Source: Diphasiastrum complanatum (Eukaryota > Streptophyta > Lycopodiopsida > Lycopodiales > Lycopodiaceae). From it: 64,000 bases of DNA. Position 1 is the first letter of the stretch; each line of letters starts with the position of its first letter. The translations under genes were made by a program, and so were the position numbers. The DNA is taken from assembly GCA_029204225.1 (NCBI GenBank), contig CM055100.1, positions 15,057,623 to 15,121,622 of the forward strand, written 5' to 3'. A model generated the notes under the pieces. The model saw only the letters and a program-made list of their open reading frames with translations. It had not been told where the DNA came from and searched no databases. This document shows positions 48,961 through 60,396 of this stretch, one piece after another.

Positions 48961-49742
48961 AGTGTGAATAGTCCAAACCAATTTGGTGGAAAACATAAAT
49001 GTCATAGGCTCCCATCTAAAGATGTCCTTTTGTATTTCAATCGAGGTTATAGTGTCGTGAATGGAAAGGCTTTGTCAAGTTAGGAAAACGCACAAAAATA
49101 ACATGATGAAACCGATAGATGCAAGTCGTGGAAAATTGTGATACTTGAATTCTAAAATCATGGATATTGATTGTGAAACTTTTGATTACTTAATTAATAA
49201 ATTGTGACATGAAGTTAGTCATACCCAATCATGAAATCATTATCAAAATGATGAGAAAAATTTCTTGTATTATAACACGAAACTTATGAATAATTAATTT
49301 TAAAATGTGGATATTGAATCTTGAAAATTGAATATTCCATTGTGATACTGTGAACAAAAAGGTCATTTACTTTTTACATGAGAAATTTTTAGCAAACTTT
49401 TGAACTTGAATTTGTGAAATTGCACTTGTGCATCTTTGTATAAAGATTTGGATTACGTAGCAAGTGGAAAAAAATGAGAGTGATTATAGTTCAAAAGGTT
49501 CCTTTATTGAAGAAGCTCAAACGCCAAGAAGAATTCGCCAAGTTAACATATTGAGTGTGTAAAAGCTTCAACCTATCATCAAATTAAAGAAAGTAGATAA
49601 AATGTATGTGAAAGTTTAATATCAAGAGAAAGGAAAAAACCTAATAATGTGTCAAGTGTAAAAAATTGTCAAAAATCTATCTTGATTATTTTGTGTTTCT
49701 AGTTTGTGAGAAAAAATCACTTGTGTGGAGCATGTTCCCACA
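48961..49742. other. no gene recognised
   Basis: AT-rich; frames are short and unmatched. Confidence 0.45.
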
Positions 49743-50520
49743 TGTAGAAAAAGTCAAAAATTGTTTATGATGTTGACTTTAGGGGTATCACAAAGTTTTT
49801 ATGTCAAGCATCTTGGTGTAGAGTTGTGATAGGGCCAAAATTGGCATAGATGGCAAATTGGTCAAATCCACATGTAATGCCTCTATTGGTCAAATCCACA
49901 TGTAATGACTCTATTGAGCCAAAGTAGTGTAAGAGGTGAAACTCGAGCTAGTTAGGCTTGTGAACTTGTTTAGATGTAATTTGATGAGTGATCAAGTCAA
50001 AGTGTTGGCTTTGGTCATCAAAGAGTCCAATCAAAATTGAGATATCCTTATGAAGGGTCCAATAGAATTGCAAGGTGGATGCATCACTCATCCAATAGCA
50101 TTAGAGAGGCTAGGATTTGGGGTCCAATAGGATGCAAGGAAGTATCTCCAAGTTTTATATGTACGCCTCTTTCCAATCATAATCTAAGTTGAGTTTTTGA
50201 GTCAAATTTGAGAATTGTGGATTTTGCTTGTATTACACTCTCTCTCTCGCTACCCGAGACCAAAAGTGGTCTATTCTCTCTCTCTACCCGAGGAGAGGAG
50301 ATTGGCTTTACTTAGTTTTTTCATGAATCACTTTCCCACGTGTGAAAGTACTTTGGTTATCAAACTATGCATCTATCTTTGCCTCTTTGCCGAATTTTTT
50401 ATCTAGATCTTGGATTTCAATCTAGTATTGATCTAAAAGCGCATAAGCCTGCTTAGGAGATCATTCACACACATTAGGGCATTCCCACACGTGTGAATTT
50501 TCACATCAAAGTCCTTGTGG
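49743..50520 (+). repeat. solo LTR of the copia D family
   Basis: It starts near TGTAGAAAAAGTC and follows the D LTR order: ATGTCAAGCATC.TGGTGTAG, GGCATAGATGGCAAA, CCAATAG repeats, CTCTCTCTACCCGAG, CCCACGTGTGAAAG (50335) and CACACGTGTG (50487). It carries a 28-bp tandem duplication (49857-49884 and 49885-49912). No internal region is attached on either side. Confidence 0.75.
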
Positions 50521-51404
50521 CATACCACAATTTTCTAGTCTTTATAGTAAGTTGTTTTCTTAGGAGATAGATGCATGAATTTGTGCTATGACTGATAGGG
50601 ACTTTCTAAATCCCATTACTCCAAGTGTTTTGAGATCCCAAAAGAATCTCTCTATCATGTGGGTGATGGAAATATGGTGCTTTTTGCTACAAGACATTAT
50701 TGTTGTAAAATTGGAACACAAAGTAGTTCATTTCTTGAAGTGTCTCAATATATTTATATAACTTCATTAAGAATTAGCAAATATTTTTGTTGAAATGATG
50801 AGTGAAGGGGAAAAAAATGCCATCTTAACTCTTAAGTAATGGATACCTGCTCATTATTATGCCCATTTTCAAACAAATTAAAAAGCAGAAAATGTATGCG
50901 TTTTTCAAAGGCAGATTCTGCTTTCTTTTTTTATGCACGTCCGTACGGTGTCCGTACGGCTGCCATGTGGTGCATTTTCAATGGTCAATCAAAGTCAAAC
51001 TACCCATTATGCTTCGTAATGGGCATGTGAAAAAATCCCATGTATCCATTACGCACTGGAAAGCTGAACTGGGCAGAATGGCATGTGCCCAAGGCATTCC
51101 ATAATACATTCTGATCAGCAAGAACATTTTGTCCCGAGGATGGATCCTCACGAATGGAGAATATAGATGCATTAGACTCCTGTAGACTGGATCAAACCTC
51201 TTAATTCATGTGTGAAGACCATAAATGACATTTGATGAATCTGCAGCTGTAGCTGCTTAGTGCTAATAATTTATTGAGCTGGATGCATGGTTTTTGACAC
51301 ATTTGAACAGATATCAATCAACCCAAAGAATATGCTAGTGCATAGCTGAGGACGTGGATCATCATAGATCTAGAGCATCAATTGGGTGAGTAGCATGAAA
51401 GTTA
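50521..51404. other. non-coding DNA downstream of the VIT gene
   Basis: No gene. GTCCGTACGG is duplicated in tandem at about 50940-50960. The first part of this stretch should hold the 3' untranslated region and polyadenylation signal of the minus-strand gene, but no signal stands out. Confidence 0.45.
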
Positions 51405-52160
51405 TCAGAGGCTACTCACTTCAACAAGTCTCAGAATACCAAAAGTTACGAGCATGGCAACCCATCCACCAATCATCACCCGCACTGCCGCCTTAATCTT
51501 CGAAGCGCCCCCTAACTTTGCTCCTACAACACCAAACACAGCTAGAGCTATGGTGGAAGAAATCACCAGAGATGCTAGACGGTACCTGAACTGTGATATG
51601 AAGGCGCCAGATAGGAGAGGAATAGCTCCCCCAACTGAAAATGCCAAAGAGGAAGCGACTGCGGCCTGCAGAGGATTGGAGAGCTCATCTACATCGATGC
51701 CTAGTTCATCTCTGGCGTGCACCTTGATGACATCCCCACGCGAAAGCTCCACTGCTACTTGCTTTGCTAGGTAGTAGCTGAGACCCCTCCCCACGTAAAT
51801 CTGGGCGAGCTCCTCCATCTCGCGAGCCGGGGCATCTGGCCCGTTTTCATGCTCCAGTCTTTCTTCCTTTAGATCTGCCAGCTCTGTGTCTCGCTGCGAA
51901 AATACTGAAATGAACTCCCCTATCGCCATACTGCACGCACCCGCGACAAGCCCTGCAATTCCTGAAAGCACCATCTCTTTGCGATCGTACTTGACAGCGC
52001 TGACTCCCAGCATAAGCGAAGCTATTGAAACAAGCCCATCGTTTGCTCCCAGAGTGAGAGCCCTGAGCCATGGAGCTCTTTGCGAGAAATGATGATGACC
52101 ATCGGGGTGCAAAGGATCTTTTGAGTGGGAAATCGACGTGGATACTGCTTGGAATTCCAT
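51405..52160 (-). CDS. vacuolar iron transporter family protein (CCC1/VIT type)
   Basis: An intact, intronless frame of 251 codons from ATG 52160 to TGA 51405. The open frame extends 30 codons further, but only to a GTG, so the ATG is preferred. A His-rich N-terminus (HPDGHHHF) leads into WLRALTLGANDGLVSIASLMLGVSA (helix 1), GLVAGACSMAIGEFISVFSQRDTE (helix 2), an acidic loop of about 75 residues with ELAQIYVGRGL and HARDELGI, then SNPLQAAVASSLAFSVGGAIPLL and two more helices. Five membrane segments and the GANDGLV and SMAIGE motifs fit iron/manganese loading of the vacuole in exchange for protons. The loop resembles bacterial family members more than short plant VTL proteins. It is more GC-rich than its surroundings. 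Confidence 0.9.
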   Translation of the reverse strand: MEFQAVSTSISHSKDPLHPDGHHHFSQRAPWLRALTLGANDGLVSIASLMLGVSAVKYDRKEMVLSGIAGLVAGACSMAIGEFISVFSQRDTELADLKEERLEHENGPDAPAREMEELAQIYVGRGLSYYLAKQVAVELSRGDVIKVHARDELGIDVDELSNPLQAAVASSLAFSVGGAIPLLSGAFISQFRYRLASLVISSTIALAVFGVVGAKLGGASKIKAAVRVMIGGWVAMLVTFGILRLVEVSSL

Positions 52161-52562
52161 ATCTAATGGAGAAGCAGTAGATAAGCTTTTATGGAGATGA
52201 AGTTGAAGATCAGATGCAAGGTATATGGAAAGATGGAAGGAGCCGCCCACTAAGGAGTCTTAATGAGGCCCGGATGGTAGGACTCCTTGCCAACCAAAAT
52301 GTCATTTTGCGCATTGCCTACTAAGCACATTGGCTTTTTTTGGACAACATTTATGAATTTGAATCTTTATTTGAAATACCCAAAGTCCCATCTTTGGTGA
52401 TTCCTTTAGAAGAAAGAAGTCCAATCACCCAACCATTCTTGAAAGACAAGCAAAGCCCACACTATTATAATAATGAAACGAAATGGTTAGCCAAGAGCTT
52501 TTGTTTTCACAACTAGATAGCACATTATATTATCAATATGTGCATTGAAAAGTATAAAAGTC

Positions 52563-52564
<2 letters not shown>
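52161..52564. other. upstream region of the VIT gene
   Basis: No gene. It should contain the minus-strand promoter. A TATA-like ACTTTTATACTT (plus about 52551-52562) is roughly 390 bp from the ATG; its role is uncertain. Confidence 0.4.

Positions 52565-52636
<72 letters not shown>
52565..52636. repeat. (GA)n microsatellite
   Basis: Pure GA run of about 72 bp. Confidence 0.95.
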
Positions 52637-52639
<3 letters not shown>

Positions 52640-53125
52640 ATACAAGCCTTAAGGAGCTTAAACCAAATCATAATAAATGTTAAAGAGTCAAATCCCAATG
52701 GTGTGTCTTACATATTAGAACAAGCTCTAGTAGACTCTATTAACTAATATAAACTATTTGAGTTGTTAACTAGGAAATTCAATAGTTGTATGACAAACAT
52801 TGCCTTAGCTATGGTATTCATTAATGAAGACAAGACATATGAGCCGATGATCATGTCACCACATTTTTCTAGGTAGTGTAATGATGGTGGTGGTCAACCA
52901 CATCCAAAATAGATATCAGGTTGACCGACAACTTGATTGCCTATAACTTTGACTCACAATAGCTTTATATTTGTAGCTTGAAACTTGATCAAATTGGGTG
53001 TTGTTGAAAAGCTCTCATTAAGAGCTTTATAATGGCACTGTAATTGTCTCAATATGAGCTATGGTTCAAAACTCACAATTTTTTTACAACCACCTATCTG
53101 AAATCGATAGGTTATCAGAAATGAG
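52637..53125. other. no gene; possible leader of a minus-strand copia
   Basis: It lies on the internal side of the primer site at 53126-53137 but has no gag frame. Confidence 0.4.
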
Positions 53126-53137
53126 CTCTGATACCAT
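53126..53137 (-). other. primer binding site beside minus-strand copia LTR
   Basis: The minus strand reads TGGTATCAGAGC, a perfect initiator-tRNA-type site, touching the LTR at 53138. Confidence 0.85.
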
Positions 53138-54007
53138 ATCGGAAGATGGTAGGATAGCAGCGGAAGTCAGAAAGAACGGATGGTTTGTGGATCGGTAGTG
53201 CAGCAGTTACCAACAAACGATAGTCAAGATGGAAACTGAGTAGCAATGCAAAAAGAAACGAAGCAGAAGTGAGACAGAAACTTGCACTCTGATTGTATGG
53301 GAAAAATGAGTACAAGGGCATGGAGCAGCGCAAGACTGATGGCACAAAAATTCTTCAGTTGATAATTGTTGATTGCTATGTTATCAGTCGTCTTCTGTCC
53401 AATTTAATCAAATATATATTCTAGCTGCTAACATGTGCAACCCTTATCCAAAAGATATTTTTGGTATTTTGAACTACTTAGTCTAATTAGCACCACCTGA
53501 TAGTAGGTATTTATTTACATACGTGGGAACTACACGTGGACAGTACGTGGATCGACTTTTATTGATGAGAGTTTGATGGATTGTCGATGATGTCGATGTC
53601 GAGTTAGTTGAGGGTTGATGAGAAAGTCGATGAAGTCGGACAAGTCGACGAAGTTGAGTTGTCGATGGAGTTGATGGAGTTAGTGTTAATGGAGTTGATG
53701 GAGTTGAAACGTCGATGTCGAGTTGAAACGTCGATGTTGAGTAAGTGACGGAATGGAGTAAGTCGGGTACTTTGATGAAGTCGATGTCGATGGAGTTAGT
53801 TTGAGTTTGATGAATATACATAGGGAAGTCGAAGTCGGACTTCGAACTTCAGACTTCAAAGCTCAAAGACTTCGGAGACTTCAAAGTTGTTGGAGTCAGA
53901 TTTTGACAAAATCGAAGTGTGGAAAAATGCGAAGGTGCAATTTGTCTATTTTTCAGGATGCTCATTACTCGGATGATTTATAAAGCTGAGAATTAAAAAA
54001 TCTAACA
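53138..54007 (-). repeat. copia LTR, minus orientation, flanked by both primer site and polypurine tract
   Basis: In element orientation it starts TGTTAGATTTTTT (54007) and ends next to the primer site. It has a TATA-like ATATATATT near 53411 and a degenerate GTCGATG/GGAGTTGATG repeat field (about 53540-53780), followed by ACTTC repeats up to 53890. About 870 bp. Confidence 0.75.
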
Positions 54008-54020
54008 CTCCCCCTTAATG
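54008..54020 (-). other. polypurine tract
   Basis: The minus strand reads CATTAAGGGGGAG, directly before the LTR start. Confidence 0.8.
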
Positions 54021-55160
54021 TGGATCTTGAAAAACTTGAATTTTCAGATTTACCATTTTGTTAAATCTGAGATGGTGCTCCTTTGATAGAGCTAGCATGC
54101 ATTTTGAATCATTCAAAGAATTCAGTTTTTTACTAAATAGTAGCATATCATCTACATAAAAAGTGATGATTATGAAGGAATCCAATACATACTTGAAATA
54201 AATATTTGAGTCTACCGAGTTTGGATAGAAACCTCATTTAGAAATGTGAATTTGGTGTCCTTTGCTATTTTGCACTATTCAGCATTAGGAGTTAATTTTG
54301 CCTCAAATTTTGTATGTTGTTCCTGCACAAAGTAGCAGGCTGGATCATCCATTAATTTGAGTGGAGGCTGTCTAGATCGGTTTGATTTTCTATGTTGAAA
54401 TTCGATCTTTTGATGTTGTTCGATTTGTTGAGGGACTGCCTCATTATCAGAGTCGATGTCGATCTTCTGATCACATGGTCCTAAGTTCAGAGCTGTTGGT
54501 GTCTACTCTAGGATCTCAATTTGAAGAAGCTTTTCCCTTGTGGTCGATAAACTGGTCTTCCACCAAAATGATGTCTCTACTGGTGAACGCTTTCTGAGTG
54601 TCCCGATTGTAGAGCTTGTATGCCTTGTGGTATGGAGAATAGCTGATGAAGATCAAACTTTTGCTGGTGTCATCCAGCTTCCTACTTAGATCAGCAGGGA
54701 TCTGAGAGTAGGCTTTGCATCCAAACACTCGAATATTTGTGAGTGATAGCTTCGATCCAGTCCACACCTCATAAGTGTCTTGCCATTGAGGGCCATTGTA
54801 ATGGATCGATTTTGAAAGTAGGCTGCTGTAGTAACAGCTTCTGCCCAAAACTTCTTTGGAAGAGATGCATGGGCCAACATGCTCTTCACACTTTCAATGA
54901 ATGACTGAGTCTTTCTTTTAGCTACACCATTGGATTGAGGTGAGCTTGCTGTAAGATGTTGTTGTATTCCGGTCGCCTTGCAGAAAGTTTTGAACTCGGT
55001 GGAGATAAATACTCCCCCTTCCATCAGAGCATAGAGCTTTGATCTTCCTATGGGTCTGATTTTTAGCAAATGCCTTGAACTATTTGAAGAACTTGAATGC
55101 TTCAGAATTTTTCTTCCAGAAGTAAGTGATAGTTCTTCTAGAGAAATCATCAATAAAAGC
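54021..55160 (-). pseudogene. Ty1/copia pol fragment: integrase and RT remnant
   Basis: Integrase pieces at 55160-54690 (SPQSNGVAKRKTQSF, KKFWAEAVTTAAYFQNRS) and 54848-54516 (NIRVFGCKAYSQIP, KAYKLYNRDTQKAFTSRDIIL) lie in different frames. A short RT piece encoding ITFYVDDMLLF lies near 54180-54130, followed by a short tail to the polypurine tract. Most of RT and RNase H is deleted. Confidence 0.8.
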
Positions 55161-56779
55161 CTAAGAGACTTTCTTATGGTGAGAAAGGCAAACAAATGGA
55201 TCTTGATTCCACTAGTTATGCTTATTTTATCTCACATGAAGAACCAAAGGATGTTCAAGAGGCACTCAAATCAAAAGAATGGTTTTCAGCCATGAAGCAA
55301 GAATATGATGCTTTGATAACCACAAGAATGAAAGCTTGTGGATCTTCCATCCAATTGAAGCACACTATTGGATGCAAATGGGTTTTCTGAGTCAAATATA
55401 ATCAAGATGGCACAATCAGCAAATATAAGGCAAGACTTTGTGCAAAGGGCTTTGCCCAGATTTATGGACTTGATTATGAAGAAACATATGCACCTATTGC
55501 AAAGATGGTATCAATAAGAGTTATCATATCCATTGCTTGTTTTTTCAAATAGAGAATGTTCTAAATAGATGTCTCAAATGCTTTTTTGAATGGATATCTA
55601 GAAGAAAAAATCTATATGGAACAACCATATGGATTCATCAAAAATGAGTCCAAAGTATGCTTGCTTTTCAAGAGCCTCTATGGACTAAAGCAAGTACCAA
55701 GATCATGGTATGCTTGACTAAACTCTTTTCTTATCTCACCAGAATTCATTCTTAGTGATTATGATCATTCCTTGTATATCAAGTTTTATGCTAGTGATAT
55801 TGTCATTTTAGTCATTCATTTTGATGATATTATCATAATTGGAAGTAGTATCAATTTAGTTGAAGAAACTAAAGTTGCACTTGGAGGAGAATTCAAGATG
55901 CAAGATCTTGGAAAACTTCATTACATTTTAGGCTTAGAGCTTGACATCCATAATGATAAAGCTTTTATTTGTCAATCCAAGTATGCTCTTTCAATGTTCA
56001 AGAAATTTAATATGTTAGATTGTAAGAGTATTGATACTCCAATGGAGCAAAATGTGAAAGATCCTAATAAAGGTGATGAAAGATCCTTCATGGACATCAC
56101 ACATTTTAGGAGTCTTATAGGCTCCTTAATTTGGCTTACTATAACTAGACTTGATATCAATTTTAGTGTTCATAAGTTAAGCCAAGCTATGCAAAATCCT
56201 ACAATTAATCATTGGAAAATGGCCAAAAGGGTACTTAGGTACATATCTTCATCCTATGATTATGGTTTATTATACAAGAGTGAAGATCTTTCTATGGTTG
56301 GATATTTTGACTCGGATTTTGATTGTGATAAAATGGATCGGAAGTCTACAAGTGCTTATGTGATTTATCTTGGAGGAAATTTAATATGTTGGCTTTCCAA
56401 AAAGCAAGATACCATATCTCTTTCATCTTGTGAAACCGAATACAAAGCACTTACTACTACAACAAAGGAAGTATTTTGGATCAAGAGGTTGCTTTTGGAG
56501 CTAAAGACTATCAAAGACTGATGATATACCATTGATCATGTGTGATAATATTTTAGCAGAGCTCTTGCCAACAACCCAATATTCCATGCAAGGAGCAAGC
56601 ATATCGAAGTTAAACATCACTTCATAAGAGAGAAACTCATTGGAGGGGAAATCTATTTGGAGCACATCGACCCATCATGTATTGCAGATTTGCTTACCAA
56701 ACCTTTGAGCAAGAATTCTTTTATCAAGCATAGAGCCAATCTTGGATTAATTACGAGATCCATGTTCATGTCAACATAG
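55161..56779 (+). pseudogene. Ty1/copia E reverse transcriptase and RNase H (D family)
   Basis: It begins in the linker before RT (PKRLSYGEKGKQMDLDST) and runs through [33 protein letters not shown] and an altered catalytic box HFDD (about 55816-55827, normally YVDD). RNase H follows (DSDFDCDKMDRKSTSAYV, SCETEYKA, KHIEVKHHFIREK, LTKPLSK) to TAG at 56777. Several stops occur, including TGA after GCKWVF and TAG in the LDV block. It joins the end of the opposite-strand integrase piece at 55160. Confidence 0.88.
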
Positions 56780-56794
56780 ATTAATTTTTAGGAG

Positions 56795-57570
56795 TGTTGA
56801 AAATGGAAAATCATCTATCTTGACTTTTGGCTATGATAAAGTTTCTTCTACATGTATGTAATGTTCCATATTAAAAATACGAAATTTGGCCTAGAGGAAA
56901 ATCAAGCTACATGGTCATATGAGATCTACTTGGTCAAGTACAACATGCATAAAGAAGTTTGGCATAGAAATGTCAATTATAGGCTTGTAGAAACATGAGT
57001 CATATCACATGCAAAGGTTGTAAGTGTTCCAAAGTGACATGCAAAGCATGCACAAAGTGTAATGGACACATGCATAGTGATTTGGACAATTCTAGTTTAG
57101 AAATTGCCACATGGTAAAAGTAGGTAGATAGATATGCGTGTAAAGTGACATATGTCACTAGTTTGTTAGTTTGCAATTTAGATGTGGAACAAAGTAGATG
57201 AATGCAAGCTCTACCTTGAGCTATTCCATCCACCATAAAGATATGAGAGTTCTCTCACAATTTTTGATGATGAACCAAGCATTGAAGCTACTTCTTGTCA
57301 ATTGGATTTTCAACTTTTTATGCTTGAATTTTGCACTCTCTCTCTAACTCGTGGAGGAGGCTATGCTAATGCATTAATTTCTTTGTACGTTCATCATGAT
57401 TTATGAAAGTAATTATTCTTTGATTACTAGCATGCTAGATTGTGGTTTAGTCATAAATTCTTGAACTAGATCTTGATACTCAATCTAGAATCAGGTTATG
57501 TGCTAAACACAGAGCTTAATAAAGATCATTCACAATTGGAATTGGCATTCCACACATGTGAAACTTCTGG
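56795..57570 (+). repeat. 3' LTR of copia E
   Basis: TGTTGAAAATGG follows TTTTTAGGAG. It contains D-type LTR features including a terminal CCACACATGTGAAAC (57551), a decayed form of the CACACGTGTG motif. The right end is approximate. Confidence 0.65.
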
Positions 57571-57659
57571 ATTTTCATCAACTTTTGATTCAGTTCATTG
57601 GTGATTTGTTGTTTTTCTAACCAAAGATCAAAGGGATGATTTTGGATCTTAATGATCTG

Positions 57660-57960
57660 AAATTCTTCACAATATATTGAGAGTAATAAGCGTGAAAGCT
57701 TTACCATCCTTCAACTTCCACGTTAAATTGCATGTGTCATCTTCAAGATTCACTTAGATACCTGTGACAACATTCCACAACTCGTTGGCGATTAGCAAGG
57801 TCTTCATCTTAAATTTTCACAAATAGTAATTGGATCCATTCAGCTTGTCTGCGGTGAAACCAACTTTACTTTGAGAATCCATCCGGAACTTTAGTCTGTT
57901 GATCAAATCGATGACTTTAAGAATGATGATGTGCATCGCTACAATAGGAAATCAATTATA
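57660..57960 (-). pseudogene. Ty1/copia gag fragment
   Basis: ATG at 57882 (minus) starts MDSQSKVGF..., then DKLNGSNYYL and TGA at 57819-57817 in place of Trp, then KFKMKTLLIANELWNVVTGI and KLKDGKAFTLITLNI. It is cut near 57660. It lies just inside the LTR and primer site at 58119-58787, as a 5' gag should. Confidence 0.82.
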
Positions 57961-57974
57961 TGATATTGAAATTT

Positions 57975-58118
57975 GATACCACAAATTGAAGAAGAAAAGC
58001 AAGTGTGCTCTGATATGAAGAAGAAGAGCAAGTGTGCTATGATATAAAAAGTATCTAATGATATTTCTCTGATATCATGAAGGATATCAAATATTAGAGC
58101 TATGATATAACAATATGT
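57975..58118. repeat. short tandem repeats next to primer site
   Basis: GAAGAAGA.AGCAAGTGTGCT.TGATAT occurs at about 57984 and 58018. Related CTCTGATATCAT pieces follow, resembling copies of the primer-site region. Confidence 0.6.
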
Positions 58119-58130
58119 GCTCTGATACCA
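58119..58130 (-). other. primer binding site
   Basis: The minus strand reads TGGTATCAGAGC, immediately after the LTR end ...TTCCAACA. Confidence 0.9.
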
Positions 58131-58787
58131 TGTTGGAAAGAGGGAAGTGAAAGAGTCGATTCGACAAGTCGAAGACTGTATCAACTTCTCGAGCACAACG
58201 GAATGAGCCTTCGTTCCCAATGCATGACTATGCCGATCAATATCAAACAAAGCTACAATGACATAATCATGTTCAATCTTTTAGCAATTAACTTTGAAAT
58301 CATTAGCACTAAAGTGATTTCATAGCCAAAGAATGATGTATTGATTAAATCATATGAAGCAATAAGAGATTTATCAGTTACAAACAATCATAGAGTAGCA
58401 TACGTTCTGACATGATATTGAACGCAATAAAAAGGATAGATTGATTCAATAAGTAGCAAATTAGATGATGAGAGCACATGAAAATAACAAATGAAACTGT
58501 GTACTCTAAGCTATTTAGCTGAAAAACTCTATCTGATCATGCACTTCCGCTGATAAGCAGTAAGCATGAATAGCAATACCGAGCTAAGATAGAAACTAAA
58601 ATAAGTTAGTCTTTGATGATCAGCTATTTATACTAGGCAATTAACGCGTATCCAGTAGGACAACTAATTAGGCCGCACTTCACAATGTACAAATGTACAT
58701 AGAAATGTTAGTATAAGTAATCTGCTTGAATATGAATGGATCAAGATTATCAGTGGGGTTTAGGGAGAGAAAGAGAATAAATCCAAA
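58131..58787 (-). repeat. copia LTR, minus orientation, internal sequence on both sides
   Basis: The inner end is canonical (CCAACA then primer site). The outer end is TTTTTGGATTTATTC after a GGGGGGG tract (about 58788-58797), one or two changes from TGTTGGATTTAT. TATAAATA is at plus 58625-58632. RNase H lies on the polypurine side and gag on the primer side. Confidence 0.82.
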
Positions 58788-58796
58788 AACCCCCCC

Positions 58797-59880
58797 TTAA
58801 CCTAGATCCATGAAGGCCTTGATCTTTAGACTAAGCGATGCAAAAAATTTGTTGTGTGCATCGATGCTCAGTGCCTTGGTGAGTATATTCGTTTTCATGT
58901 CCTGCGTTTGACGATATGTTAAGCTTATCTCTCTATTGAGAATCTTACTCTTGACATAGTGATATCGGATTTCGATGTGCTTACTCCTAGAATGAATTCT
59001 AGAGTTGGCCAATAAGACAATGGCACTCTGATTATCACATAATATATTTGTCAAAGTGTATTGATGCAGACTACTGTTTGACAATAAATTTCTCAACCAA
59101 ACTACTTCTTTGATAGCTTGTGAAGCAATGATATACTCTACTTCTATCGAAGAGAGAGCGATAGAGGCTTGCTTACGACTGTTCCAAGAAATAGGACCGT
59201 TGTTGAAGAATAATGTAAATCCAGATGTGGATATACGAGTCTCCACATCTCCTACACAGTTCGCATATGTATATCCACTGAGTTGGTGGATATTGTTGTT
59301 GTCGACTTCTCTATAGTAGATGCATAGGTCCATTGTAGCTAAAATGTCTCTCATGACTCAAATTAGAGACTTCCAATGCATCATGTCAAGATTGGCCATG
59401 AATTGGCTTTAGTGAGTTGACTACAGAAGAAATATCAAGTTTGGTAAAGACCATTGCATGCATGAGAGATCCAAGTATCGACTAATAAGAATACTCTCTC
59501 ATTCACTCATTTTCTTCATTTTCTGAGGGAATTGATCCTTTGACAATCGCAAGCTTGGGTCCATTAGTGAGTGAGCTTCTTTACAATTGATCAGATTATA
59601 TCATTTTAGGGTATTATGAAGATACCTTTATTGAGTAATACAAATCAACAGTCTCGCTCTATTTCTATGGATTTCAATTTCACCCAGATCTGTCATGTCG
59701 AATTCAGAGAACAACATCCTTTACTAGGTCAACATTGTTGTTAAAAAGCAGTGTATCATCAACATATAAGGTGATAATTATAAAGGAATGATCCACTGAC
59801 TTGAAATAAACATTCGAATTGGCTGTGCTTGGTTTGTAGCAGTGTCAAATGAGAAATATGTTAATCTTCTCAAACCAAGC
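58797..59880 (-). pseudogene. Ty1/copia RT-RNase H fragment (A-like family)
   Basis: The RNase H frame 59354-58797 has HQLSGYTYANCVGD, ALSSIEVEYIIASQ, CDNQSAIVLL, KHIEIRYHYVKSK and TKALSIDAHNKF. Upstream, RT is broken by shifts but ITLYVDD is readable near 59790-59760. The polypurine tract and LTR follow on the left. Confidence 0.85.
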
Positions 59881-59904
59881 CTCAAAGAAAAATGTGGTGA
59901 TCTG

Positions 59905-60396
59905 GCTATTGGATTTATTTCCTCTACACTCCTAAATCCTATGTTAATTTGCCTCCATTCATGCTACTGTATTTTTACTTGTGTTGTCCCACAGTCTGCA
60001 TATTTGAATAGTTTGTCGCAATCGTCTGCATTTTTACTTGCAATTTCTAATAGGCAAAAAATGCAAAAAATACAACATTGCATTTTTACACGCAATTTAT
60101 GACAGGCAAAAAATGCGATAGTTGCACAGTTTGCATATTTACACGTAAAATTAGGAAGGCGAAAAATACGGCAATTGTCTTTAAAAAGGCAAAGGTTGCC
60201 TTTAGGGAAGGACAAGGCCAAAAGCCAAAGAGTGTCACGTTTTTCGCATTTTCAAACACATGCAATCTGGGCGGAAACTTGACGTCGCAACCTCCTCATG
60301 CTCACCCCACGCATTGTGCAAACAAATTTGACAACAACAACGGTTGCCCACTATCTCCTACAGACATCACAACCACTTTTTGTACCTTCTTCATCT
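59905..60396 (+). repeat. truncated LTR of copia A3
   Basis: TTGGATTTATTTCCTCTACACTCC matches the start of the LTR at 21998 and remains alignable to about 60396 (GTAC.TTCTTCATCT.C). There it is joined directly to mid-gag, so the rest of the LTR, the primer site and the gag start are missing. Confidence 0.75.

Noticed and set aside
52161-52250. N-terminal extension of the VIT gene to position 52250
   Set aside because: The only start there is GTG; ATG 52160 gives a normal family length.
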